Source: JAFGHJ01 sp964418485
GTDB taxonomy: Bacteria > Hydrothermota > UBA3072
Length of the DNA stretch: 10,860 nt
Direction of reading: 5' to 3'
Assembly: GCA_964418485.1 (NCBI GenBank)
Contig: CAYQMH010000069.1
Coordinates: 1 to 10,860 of the forward strand
The notes under the pieces are model-generated. The model was not told where the DNA came from. It did not search any database and worked only from the letters and a program-made list of their open reading frames with translations. Positions 1 through 6,240 of this stretch are shown in pieces; positions within the stretch are counted from its first letter, which is position 1; each line of letters starts with the position of its first letter. The position numbers and the translations under genes were made by a program.

Positions 1-56
1 GCGAAGCTATCACAAGAATCCACGAGAACAAATCCGTGTCATCACTTTTTATATAG
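1..56 (+). CDS. prs: Ribose-phosphate pyrophosphokinase (PRPP synthetase), C-terminal end only
   Basis: Only the last 17 codons are visible, in the frame starting at base 3 and ending at TAG 54-56. They read EAITRIHENKSVSSLFI, which matches the conserved PRPP synthetase C-terminus (EAIRRIHE...SVSSLF). The enzyme makes PRPP from ribose 5-phosphate and ATP in the cytoplasm for nucleotide, His and Trp synthesis. Position supports the call: prs directly upstream of the L25/Ctc gene and pth is a common bacterial order. The rplY start follows 24 nt after the stop, so the two are probably co-transcribed. The rest of the gene, with all its catalytic residues, lies outside the window. Confidence 0.85.
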   Translation, partial: EAITRIHENKSVSSLFI

Positions 57-80
57 GAAAACGCAATTTAGGAGGAAAAG

Positions 81-752
81 TTGAAAGGGAAAGATCGAAC
101 AGAAATAGGAACAAGGAAAGTCAAACATCTCAGAAAAGAAGGATGGATTCCTGGCATAATTTATGGTCATGGAGAAAAAAGTAAACCAATAATGGTCAAG
201 GAAGAAGAATTAACCGACGTTTTGCACAAGCTGCACTCGGAAGCAACATTATTAAACCTTGATTACGAAGGTAAAAAGTTGCAGGTGTTAATGCGCGAGG
301 TTAGTCGAAACCCCTTAACTGAAAAACCACTACATGTAGATTTTCAACACATACATGAAAATGAAGAAGTAAACGTCCATGTTATACTCGAATTCGAAGG
401 TAACCCTAAAGGTGTAGAAGAAGGCGGGATATTAAACATAGAGCATAGAGATTTGATAATCAGGTGTTTACCTAAGGACATACCTGAAAAAATAGTGGTG
501 GACATTTCTAACCTGGATATAGGACAATCTATACACATTAAAGACCTTAATACACCAGAAGGCGTTAAAGTCGAAGAAGACCCGTCTTCAACTGTGGTAA
601 ACATCTTACAGCCGAGAAAGATAATCGAAGTCAAACCGGTTGAGGAAGAACTTCCTATTGGCGAAGAAGCAGAAGAACCTGAAGTCATCACTAAAGAGGA
701 AGAAACAGAGGAAAAAACAGAGAAAAAGACAGAAAAGGAGAGTAGCGAATAG
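81..752 (+). CDS. rplY: 50S ribosomal protein L25, two-domain Ctc/TL5 form
   Basis: This 223-residue protein binds 5S rRNA in the large ribosomal subunit. Residues 1-90 form the L25 N-terminal RNA-binding domain, with the signature LRKEGWIPGIIYG at 17-29. Residues of about 95-180 form the TL5/Ctc beta domain (EVNVHVILEFEGNPKGVEEGG and the later DIPEKIVVDISNLDIGQSIHI). The tail from about 180 to 223 is low-complexity and Glu/Lys rich, as is common in Ctc-type L25. The start is TTG at 81: a TAG in the same frame at 69-71 excludes anything further upstream, and AGGAGG at 70-75 lies 5 nt before it. The stop TAG at 750-752 overlaps the likely AUA start of pth. The family is clear; only the exact in vivo role of the acidic tail is unknown. 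Confidence 0.95.
   Translation: MKGKDRTEIGTRKVKHLRKEGWIPGIIYGHGEKSKPIMVKEEELTDVLHKLHSEATLLNLDYEGKKLQVLMREVSRNPLTEKPLHVDFQHIHENEEVNVHVILEFEGNPKGVEEGGILNIEHRDLIIRCLPKDIPEKIVVDISNLDIGQSIHIKDLNTPEGVKVEEDPSSTVVNILQPRKIIEVKPVEEELPIGEEAEEPEVITKEEETEEKTEKKTEKESSE
735..751 (+). promoter_or_regulatory. Shine-Dalgarno site that selects an AUA start for pth
   Basis: AAGGAG at 735-740 lies inside the end of rplY and is followed, after 8 nt (741-748), by ATA at 749-751. A TAG in the pth frame at 743-745 closes the frame upstream. The conserved pth protein sequence begins within five codons of 749, and no ATG, GTG or TTG occurs between the TAG and codon 56. The spacing is what a normal start would have, so this site argues that ATA is really used. 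Confidence 0.65.
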
Positions 753-1318
753 AATATCGCGTAGCAATCGGTCTTGGCAATCCCTCTGCTCCTTACATCG
801 GAACCAGGCACAACCTTGGAGGAAGACTAATACAATTTATATGTACTAAGAAGAAATTAAGGTTTAAAGCGGGTAAAGGACATTATTATTATTCAATAAA
901 CGAAAATCTTATATTGGCTTACACGACAACCTTTATGAATAACAGTGGAATAGCTGTTCTTGAATTATATGAAGATTTCTTACTTTCTCTGGAAAATATC
1001 CTTATAGTTCTTGACGATATAAACTTACCTTTCGGCAAATTAAGATTAAGAAGCAAAGGTAACGATGGCGGACATAATGGCCTCTATTCCATAATATACC
1101 ATCTTGACAGCGAAAATATACCGAGACTACGAATCGGAATAGGAAACCCTGGAAATAATGATACTTCAAACTGGGTCCTTTCTAAATTTAGTAAAGAAGA
1201 AGAAAAAGCAATACCTGAAATATTAAACGAAGCAAAAGAAGCAGTATTTATTTGGAAAAATGAAAGTATTGATGTGGCCATGTCAAAAATTAACGGGAAT
1301 CAAAAGGAGGTTAAATGA
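749..1318 (+). CDS. pth: Peptidyl-tRNA hydrolase, probable AUA start
   Basis: Pth releases tRNA from peptidyl-tRNAs dropped by ribosomes and is essential in most bacteria. Read from 749, the protein has 189 residues, normal for the family. The motif GLGNPSAPYIGTRHNLGG is at about 8-25, with catalytic His21 (His20 in E. coli) and Asn11. TTFMN holds Asn64, DD holds Asp89 (the partner of the catalytic His), and GGHNG is at 107-111. RLRIGIGNPG follows. Starting at the first conventional codon (TTG 914) would delete the catalytic His and the first 55 residues. Start 749 overlaps the rplY stop by 4 nt (ATAG), much like a normal ATGA coupling. The stop TGA overlaps the rpsF ATG. A sequencing error that removed a normal start cannot be excluded, but the frame is otherwise intact. 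Confidence 0.9.
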   Translation: MEYRVAIGLGNPSAPYIGTRHNLGGRLIQFICTKKKLRFKAGKGHYYYSINENLILAYTTTFMNNSGIAVLELYEDFLLSLENILIVLDDINLPFGKLRLRSKGNDGGHNGLYSIIYHLDSENIPRLRIGIGNPGNNDTSNWVLSKFSKEEEKAIPEILNEAKEAVFIWKNESIDVAMSKINGNQKEVK

Positions 1319-1599
1319 GAAAATACGAATGCACGTTCATCATCGATCCGGAAAAAGAAGAAAATGCAAAACAAATTATAGAAGAAGTAAAGTCCTACCT
1401 TGAAGAGAACAAAGCAAAAATAAAAAAAATAGACGAATGGGGAATTAAAGAACTTGCCTATGAAATCGATGGACATAACAATGGTTTCTATACCGTAATT
1501 GACTTTGAGGCAAACCCTGAAAAAGTGAATCTTTTTAAAGAATTTATGCGTAAAAACAACAATATACTCAGGAATATTCTCGTAATAAAGGAGAAATAA
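1315..1599 (+). CDS. rpsF: 30S ribosomal protein S6
   Basis: A 94-residue small-subunit ribosomal protein that, in bacteria generally, binds the central domain of 16S rRNA with S18. The family features are plain: RKYECTFIIDP at the start (first beta strand), then an alpha helix, WGIKELAYEIDGHNNGFY in the middle (the usual W-G-x-[RK]-x-L-A-Y-x-I motif), and a final NNILRNILVIKE strand. It ends without the acidic extension found in E. coli S6. ATG 1315 overlaps the pth stop (ATGA) and is preceded by a strong AAAGGAGG site (1303-1310), so the two genes are translationally coupled. ssb follows 3 nt after the stop. Confidence 0.96.
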   Translation: MRKYECTFIIDPEKEENAKQIIEEVKSYLEENKAKIKKIDEWGIKELAYEIDGHNNGFYTVIDFEANPEKVNLFKEFMRKNNNILRNILVIKEK

Positions 1600-1602
1600 A
1601 AC

Positions 1603-2055
1603 ATGGCTGAATACAGAATTCCAAATATAAACTATGTGGTAATCTCCGGAAGAGCAACCGCCGATTCTATCCTCAGTTATACTGAATCCGGCGCAGCATA
1701 TTTGCGTTTTCGCATAGCCTCAAATCGCAATTACCGGGACAAAAACGGAGAATGGAAAGAAGAAACAACATTTACAGGTGTAACTCTATGGGGTAGCCAG
1801 GCAGAAAGACTGAGTGAACGTATAAAAAAAGGTTCTCCTGTAGTTGTAGAAGGCAGACTATCCAGTTACACAAGAGAAACTGATGGTTTCAAAAGAACCG
1901 AAGTAAGCGTAAACGCCTTCAGGGTTCAGGAATTAACTAAATCCACTGCTCCTTATCCGGAAAATCAAGCAGGAGCGACAACAGAAGAAGAAATGACAGA
2001 AGAAATGACAGATATGGAAGCACCTCCCGGAGATGAAGAAGAACTTCCATTCTAA
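1603..2055 (+). CDS. ssb: Single-stranded DNA-binding protein
   Basis: A 150-residue SSB that coats single-stranded DNA in replication, repair and recombination. The OB-fold covers about residues 8-112, with family landmarks in order: NYVVISGRATAD, AAYLRFRIASNRNYRD, the WKEETTFTGVTLWGSQAERL segment, KKGSPVVVEGRLSSY and RTEVSVNAFRV. A flexible acidic linker, with an imperfect repeat of EEEMTEEMTD, leads to the conserved acidic-hydrophobic tip EEELPF, the partner-docking peptide (DDDIPF in E. coli). The ATG is preceded by AAGGAG within the end of rpsF. The rpsF-ssb pair is standard, but here ssb ends the operon and rpsR and rplI do not follow. Confidence 0.96.
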   Translation: MAEYRIPNINYVVISGRATADSILSYTESGAAYLRFRIASNRNYRDKNGEWKEETTFTGVTLWGSQAERLSERIKKGSPVVVEGRLSSYTRETDGFKRTEVSVNAFRVQELTKSTAPYPENQAGATTEEEMTEEMTDMEAPPGDEEELPF

Positions 2056-2161
2056 AGAAACTTAAAAAAGAAATAGCCATGGATTTACACAAATAAACGC
2101 TGATTTTTTTGTGTTGTTTATTTAACTCGAAACCATAATTCTCACAAATAGAGCAAAACAC

Positions 2162-2183
2162 ACAAGGTTTTTACTTGTTTTTT
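2162..2183 (+). terminator. Weak candidate terminator downstream of ssb
   Basis: ACAAG (2162-2166) can pair with CTTGT (2174-2178) around a 7-nt loop, followed by a run of T to 2183. The stem is only 5 bp and AT-rich and lies about 105 nt after the ssb stop, so this is a tentative call for the end of the prs-ssb operon. Confidence 0.25.
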
Positions 2184-2334
2184 CAAGCTAATAGCGAAAG
2201 GAGATGGTCTAAAAGCTCTTCTTATCACATGTAGGACATGTAGATGATTCTTACCAAAGGTATAGTACAAAAAAATATTTGTGTTATTTGTGTGATTTGT
2301 TGTTCCTTTTTTTCTGGGGGTTGTGTGTAGTTTT

Positions 2335-2359
2335 AAAAAACAAAGTATAACTCTTTGTT
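2335..2359 (-). terminator. Rho-independent terminator of the lsrF-epimerase-aldolase operon
   Basis: On the minus strand AACAAAG (2359-2353) pairs perfectly with CTTTGTT (2345-2339) around a 7-nt loop, followed directly by a T-run (2340-2335). It lies about 38 nt after the aldolase stop codon, where a terminator is expected. The stem has only two GC pairs, so termination may be partial. Confidence 0.55.
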
Positions 2360-2396
2360 GTCTCTTAGTGTCTTTGTGTAAGTAAGTTTCTGTTAA

Positions 2397-4505
2397 TCAC
2401 CGCGGAGTTGCATCCGGCAGACCTCCGTCCACCGGAATCGTCGAACCTGTTGTTGGAGTCTGACGAGTCGCGAAGAATAATACCGCCTTCGCAACATGTT
2501 CAGCAGTCACTTTTGCTTTAAGGAGATTTCGATTTCTATAATATTCTTCAAGCTCTTTTTTAGAAAAGCCCCTTGCCTTCATACGGTCCGGTCCAACTTC
2601 AGCCCATAATCCCGATTTACGCTTACCATGCGAAAATATTGCATCCGGAGAAACCATATTGACTCTCACATCCATATCTGCAAGCTCCAGGCTTGCGATC
2701 CGGGCTAACTGGTGTGAAGCTGCCTTAGTTGCACTGTAAGCCCCAAATTTTGCCCCAGGTGCGAAAACATTCTTAGTAGAAATTACGACAATATCACCTC
2801 CTGTTTCCTGGACTTTAAAAAAATTTCCGGAACGAGACAGCATATGAAGTGTTCCTTCAATATTTACCTGTTCGAGTTTATGAAATGTGTCTGGATTCAT
2901 ACCGATTAGAGATGAAACATGCGCAACACCCGCATTTATAACCACCAGGTCTACCCCACCCCAGGTTTGAATAACCCTGTTAAAGCCATTTGCGACCGAT
3001 TTTGGATCTGTTACATCGAGTCCAACACCAATGACTCTTTCTTTATACTTTGCTTTAAACTCACTTACTAATGAATTCAGATTATTACCCGGTAAATCTG
3101 TGATAGCCACATGACATCCATTTTTAAGGAGTCCCTCGCAAATTCCGCTTCCAATTGCTCCTGCCGCTCCACTAACAATTGCAACAGAGCTCTTAAGAGG
3201 AAATTCATCCTTTTTCTTAAGCTTCGCATGCTGAAGGCTAAAATACTCCATATCAAACAGATGTTCCTCATTCAACCCCTCATATTTTCCCATTGAGGAA
3301 ATCTTCATCTTGGCAGATAAAGTCTGGAAAGTAATATCTCTTGCTATATCAGCTTCTACTACATCCTCACCAGCGCATATTGCTCCTAAGCCGGGTATTA
3401 GAATTACTCGTGGCATCGAATCAAAACGATTGAGTTTTTGCTTTATTTTTTTAGAATAACGCTCGAAATACTCATCATAATTTTTAGCGTACTTCGCAAT
3501 TGAAGTTCTAATCTGTTCCTTTAATCTTTCTTCATCATCATATTTAAGCTCATCAATCCATAGCGGATAAGCTTTCGTTCTTATAAGATGATCGGTAGTC
3601 AAAGGAGGTGTCAATGTGATTTGCTTACCCTTATATGAGTCAACAAGCGATAGAATCTCTTTCTTTATGAGAGGTCTAAGGATAAAACGCGAATACGGCC
3701 AGTCAGCGTTTCCCGTCGGGATAGCAAGAAGACCCTTAAGGATTGGAGCAACCTTTAAATATCTTCTCTTAGCTTCCGATAGAGGCGTGATGGTTTTAAC
3801 TTTTAGAGGCTTCTTCCCCTTCTTTGATAGATAACGTTCTGCTTTTGTTACAAGTTCAATTGTCCTCTGGTACGATTCCCGGGCACTCTCTCCCCACGTA
3901 AGCAGTCCATGCTTCATCAGGACAATTCCCTTACAACCTGCATGTTCACGAAATGCCCTGGCAGCGGCTTTTGCCAGCTCAAATCCCGGCTTTTTGTATT
4001 TAAGTATGATTACATCGCCACCCAACGCATCCCGGGTGATCTTTTCCCCATCAACCTGATTACTTAGAACAAGTATTGCATCTGCGTGAGTGTGATCGAT
4101 GTATTTTGCGGGTATAAAGGCATGCATCAGAGTTTCAATCGATGGAGTTTTGTCGGTTACATTGAAACGATGCGTTAATATTTCATTAACCATATCTTCG
4201 TCGGAAAGCTTTTCTAATTTTTGTAGTTGCTTTAAATAATCAAGGCCTAATCCTGTGTATCCTTCCGGTTCAATATTCGAAAGGTCCTGACCTGATGCTT
4301 TAACGTAAACAGCAGGAATTTTTTCACCCATAACATTCGTGAATATCCCTTTAACCGATGTGTTCCCACCGCCATGAAGCACAAGTTCTCTTTCCTCTCC
4401 AACAAGTCTGCTTGTGTAAGTTCGGAGAGCCAGATCTTCTCCCCATTTTTTGCCGTATTTAGCAATGAATCTGGATGCTTCTTTCTTCGACCATCTATTT
4501 TTCAT
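2397..4505 (-). CDS. Bifunctional class II aldolase / short-chain dehydrogenase (RhaD-SDR, YuxG type)
   Basis: A 702-residue fusion of two cytoplasmic enzymes. Residues of about 1-400 are a zinc class II (RhaD/FucA-like) aldolase: GGGNTS at 45-50 (phosphate site), PSIET at 121-125, and zinc ligands in HTHAD at 138-142 and KHG at 198-200. Residues of about 438-702 are an SDR: dinucleotide motif SGAAGAIGSG at 445-454, NAG at 524-526, Ser576, YSATK at 590-594 (Tyr/Lys), and VDGG at 692-695. Asp470 at the end of the second strand suggests NAD(H) over NADP(H). Known relatives are rhamnulose-1-phosphate aldolase/lactaldehyde dehydrogenases and B. subtilis YuxG (about 690 residues). They split a ketose 1-phosphate to DHAP and an aldehyde, then oxidise or reduce the aldehyde. 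The true sugar here is unknown. ATG 4505 lies 3 nt after the epimerase stop, with its Shine-Dalgarno far upstream, so it probably relies on coupling. Confidence 0.88.
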   Translation of the reverse strand: MKNRWSKKEASRFIAKYGKKWGEDLALRTYTSRLVGEERELVLHGGGNTSVKGIFTNVMGEKIPAVYVKASGQDLSNIEPEGYTGLGLDYLKQLQKLEKLSDEDMVNEILTHRFNVTDKTPSIETLMHAFIPAKYIDHTHADAILVLSNQVDGEKITRDALGGDVIILKYKKPGFELAKAAARAFREHAGCKGIVLMKHGLLTWGESARESYQRTIELVTKAERYLSKKGKKPLKVKTITPLSEAKRRYLKVAPILKGLLAIPTGNADWPYSRFILRPLIKKEILSLVDSYKGKQITLTPPLTTDHLIRTKAYPLWIDELKYDDEERLKEQIRTSIAKYAKNYDEYFERYSKKIKQKLNRFDSMPRVILIPGLGAICAGEDVVEADIARDITFQTLSAKMKISSMGKYEGLNEEHLFDMEYFSLQHAKLKKKDEFPLKSSVAIVSGAAGAIGSGICEGLLKNGCHVAITDLPGNNLNSLVSEFKAKYKERVIGVGLDVTDPKSVANGFNRVIQTWGGVDLVVINAGVAHVSSLIGMNPDTFHKLEQVNIEGTLHMLSRSGNFFKVQETGGDIVVISTKNVFAPGAKFGAYSATKAASHQLARIASLELADMDVRVNMVSPDAIFSHGKRKSGLWAEVGPDRMKARGFSKKELEEYYRNRNLLKAKVTAEHVAKAVLFFATRQTPTTGSTIPVDGGLPDATPR

Positions 4506-4508
4506 TTT

Positions 4509-5222
4509 TTAAGATTTTATTTCCTTTAACATGAATTGTATATTCCCCACCGGATCATTTCCGTCAAATATCGCACCTCCGCTTACCAGAATATCAGCAC
4601 CTACTTTAGCGAACTCGGAAACATTATTCTTTTTAATACCGCCGTCAAGGCATAACAGGATTTCTTTACCAGATTTAGAAATAAGGTCCTTTACTTCCAT
4701 AAATTTATCCACATAAGAATCAAAGAAAGGAAATCCTTTCACTTTAATATTTACAGCAAGGACTACAATCATCTCAATATTGTCCAGTAAAGGTCTAAGA
4801 TTGTCAACCGGCGTATCGGGATTTATGGCAACACCCCTTATTAAACCCCTTTCCGGGCCGTTTTTATTTTCCATCTCTCCAAGTCTCGTGAGAACCGAGT
4901 AAGCATCCCTGGAAGACTCTATATGAATTGTAATCATATCAGCACCAGCATCTACATAATCTTGAATTTTCTCTTCCGGACTTTGAATCATTAAATGGAC
5001 ATCTTTTAATAAATGAGTTCTTACAGCTTTTATAAACAATGGCCCTACCGTTAACCTTTCCACAAAACACCCATCCATAACATCAAAATGCATTACCTTT
5101 ATATCCGTACCTTCGAGTAAACGAACTTCCTTCCCAATGTTCAAAAAGTCGGCCGATGTTATACCCACACTTAGAGTAGGCGAACATTCGCGCAAGGCCT
5201 TAAAGGCTTTACTATCTGACAT
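4509..5222 (-). CDS. Ribulose-phosphate 3-epimerase family protein, LsrE-like
   Basis: A 237-residue TIM-barrel protein. RPE metal and acid-base residues are all present: His45 and Asp47 in HFDVMDG, His76 in VHLMI, and Asp193 in LDGGI. GADILVSGGAIF at 208-219 is the C-terminal phosphate-binding strand and helix. Two segments depart from housekeeping RPE. The N-terminus reads SPTLSVGITSADF instead of PSILSADF, and the loop normally reading NPGFGGQ is NIKVKGF at 158-164. The LSVGI start, IRGVAINP and LLAVN-like segments resemble, from memory, LsrE, the RPE-like protein of the Salmonella lsr operon. It follows lsrF by 9 nt and precedes the aldolase-SDR gene by 3 nt. A plain pentose-phosphate role (ribulose 5-P to xylulose 5-P) is possible, but context favours a dedicated epimerase on a related phospho-sugar. 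Confidence 0.82.
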   Translation of the reverse strand: MSDSKAFKALRECSPTLSVGITSADFLNIGKEVRLLEGTDIKVMHFDVMDGCFVERLTVGPLFIKAVRTHLLKDVHLMIQSPEEKIQDYVDAGADMITIHIESSRDAYSVLTRLGEMENKNGPERGLIRGVAINPDTPVDNLRPLLDNIEMIVVLAVNIKVKGFPFFDSYVDKFMEVKDLISKSGKEILLCLDGGIKKNNVSEFAKVGADILVSGGAIFDGNDPVGNIQFMLKEIKS

Positions 5223-5231
5223 AAATCTTCT

Positions 5232-6116
5232 CTATTTTTTTTCTTTCTTTAAAGTCTTATACACCTCATATGCTTCTTTAGGAGACATATTTTCATGAAC
5301 AACCTTTCGTACTGCTTGAATCATAGCGATAGGAGCTTCTGCCTGAAATATATTTCGTCCCATATCAACCCCACAGGCTCCCTGCCGGATTGCATTGTAT
5401 GCCATCTCAAGCGCCTCAAGTTCCGGGAGCTTCTTTCCCCCAGCTATAACTATGGGAACAGGACAGGCTGCCGTTACAGTCTCAAAGCCATCCGAAACAT
5501 AATATGTCTTGACATAAGACGCTCCCAGTTCCGCACAGATTCTCGTTGCCAGACGCATATACTTAGCATCCCGTGTCATCTCTTTACCCACTGCAGTAAC
5601 ACCAAGAACAGGAATGCCATATCTGTTACCCATATCCACAAGTCGTGTTAGATTGTGTATTGATTTGGTTTCAAACTCCCCTCCAATGAAGACCTGAACC
5701 GCAAGTGCAGCAACATTGAGACGTATCGCATCTTCGATATCAACAGCAATCTCCTCATTTGAGAGTTCTTTAAGTATGCTTGGACCACCGCTGGATCTAA
5801 GAACGATTCCTTTTGTAAAAGTCGGGGGAATACTCGAACGTAATATTCCTCGTGTACACATCAGGGTATCGGCATAAGGAAGCAGCGGCACAATGGTTAC
5901 ATCAACCCTCTCCAAACCGCTTGTAGGACCGAGAAAATATCCATGATCAATGGCAAGCATTACAGTACGATTGGTATCGGGATTGAAAATATTGGAAAGC
6001 CTATTTTTCATCCCCCAGGCATGCGAGTTCGAGCCACGAAGTGCAAAAGGTTCATTTTTCATGGGGATGTTCAAGTGATAATTATGCGTTTTTTGGATTC
6101 CTTCTTTGTCTGCCAT
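5232..6116 (-). CDS. lsrF: 3-hydroxy-5-phosphonooxypentane-2,4-dione thiolase (LsrF), class I DhnA-type aldolase family
   Basis: A 294-residue cytoplasmic enzyme that aligns with E. coli LsrF (291 aa) almost end to end. Shared blocks include FNP.T..TVMLA.DHGYF at 44-61, HADVLMCTRGILRS-like at 81-94, KTYYV at 203-207 and CPVPIVIAGGKKLPE at 218-232, then GVDMGRNIFQ at 249-258. Lys203 is the Schiff-base lysine, at the same number as in E. coli. Known LsrF transfers an acetyl group from the phosphorylated, isomerised AI-2 breakdown product to CoA, giving DHAP and acetyl-CoA. The ATG at 6116 has AAGGAGG 7 nt upstream (6130-6124) and a consensus promoter about 40 nt further. It is the first gene of its operon. 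lsrG, lsrK, lsrR and the LsrACDB transporter are not in the window, so the physiological substrate remains open, although similarity to LsrF is stronger than to generic FBP aldolases. Confidence 0.9.
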   Translation of the reverse strand: MADKEGIQKTHNYHLNIPMKNEPFALRGSNSHAWGMKNRLSNIFNPDTNRTVMLAIDHGYFLGPTSGLERVDVTIVPLLPYADTLMCTRGILRSSIPPTFTKGIVLRSSGGPSILKELSNEEIAVDIEDAIRLNVAALAVQVFIGGEFETKSIHNLTRLVDMGNRYGIPVLGVTAVGKEMTRDAKYMRLATRICAELGASYVKTYYVSDGFETVTAACPVPIVIAGGKKLPELEALEMAYNAIRQGACGVDMGRNIFQAEAPIAMIQAVRKVVHENMSPKEAYEVYKTLKKEKK

Positions 6117-6153
6117 GGCCTAGCCTCCTTTTATTTTATAGCCTTTTTCTTAT

Positions 6154-6189
6154 ATCTGGCATTATAAATAGAGACCCCCACTATGTCAA
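6154..6189 (-). promoter_or_regulatory. Consensus sigma70/sigmaA promoter of the lsrF operon
   Basis: On the minus strand the -35 box TTGACA (6189-6184) and the -10 box TATAAT (6166-6161) are both exact consensus, separated by exactly 17 nt. Transcription should begin near 6154, giving a leader of about 37 nt that contains the lsrF Shine-Dalgarno. GGGGGG tracts and a GGGGGGTAGGC motif lie immediately upstream (6198-6217 region) and could serve as an upstream control site. Confidence 0.85.
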
Positions 6190-6192
6190 GGT

Positions 6193-6226
6193 AAAAACCC
6201 CCCTTTGCCTACCCCCCATTTTTTTT
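6193..6226. repeat. C-tract repeat, left copy
   Basis: The unit runs A5, C6, TTTGCCTA, C6, A and a T-run. It recurs in direct orientation, slightly shortened, at 6507-6532 (A5, C6, TTCCCTACCA, T5). Part of it, TGCCTACCCCCCATTTTT (6206-6223), recurs inverted at 6485-6505. The copies bracket the structured element at 6241-6408. The left copy also sits just upstream of the lsrF -35 box. Confidence 0.7.
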
Positions 6227-6240
6227 ATTAATTAAGTCGG

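Larger units (their letters stand above)
2081..2380. repeat. Eroded ACACAA/TTGTGT inverted-repeat region between convergent operons
   Basis: This gene-free stretch of about 340 nt between ssb and the aldolase gene is rich in degenerate repeats. AAATAAAC (2091-2098) pairs with GTTTATTT (2116-2123). TCACAAATA near 2142 and ACACACAA near 2158 are partly complementary to TTTGTGTTATTTGTGTGATT near 2279-2298. ACATGTAG occurs twice (2227-2234 and 2236-2243). The last part, CTCTTTGTTGTCTCTTAGTG (2351-2370), looks like a worn copy of the CTCTGTG repeats at 6740-6787. There is no open frame with a plausible start and Shine-Dalgarno. It looks like decayed intergenic repeat DNA. Confidence 0.45.

Noticed and set aside
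344..811. Open frame on the minus strand opposite rplY and the start of pth
   Set aside because: Low-complexity Ser/Thr-rich translation that is the complement of Glu/Lys codons in rplY; no Shine-Dalgarno or family resemblance.
914..1318. pth starting at TTG 914
   Set aside because: It would drop the catalytic His and the GLGNP motif, which are intact in the same frame upstream, and TTG 914 has no convincing Shine-Dalgarno.
5943..6235. Small plus-strand open frames over the lsrF start and promoter
   Set aside because: They overlap a strongly supported gene and promoter on the other strand and show no ribosome-binding site or family resemblance.
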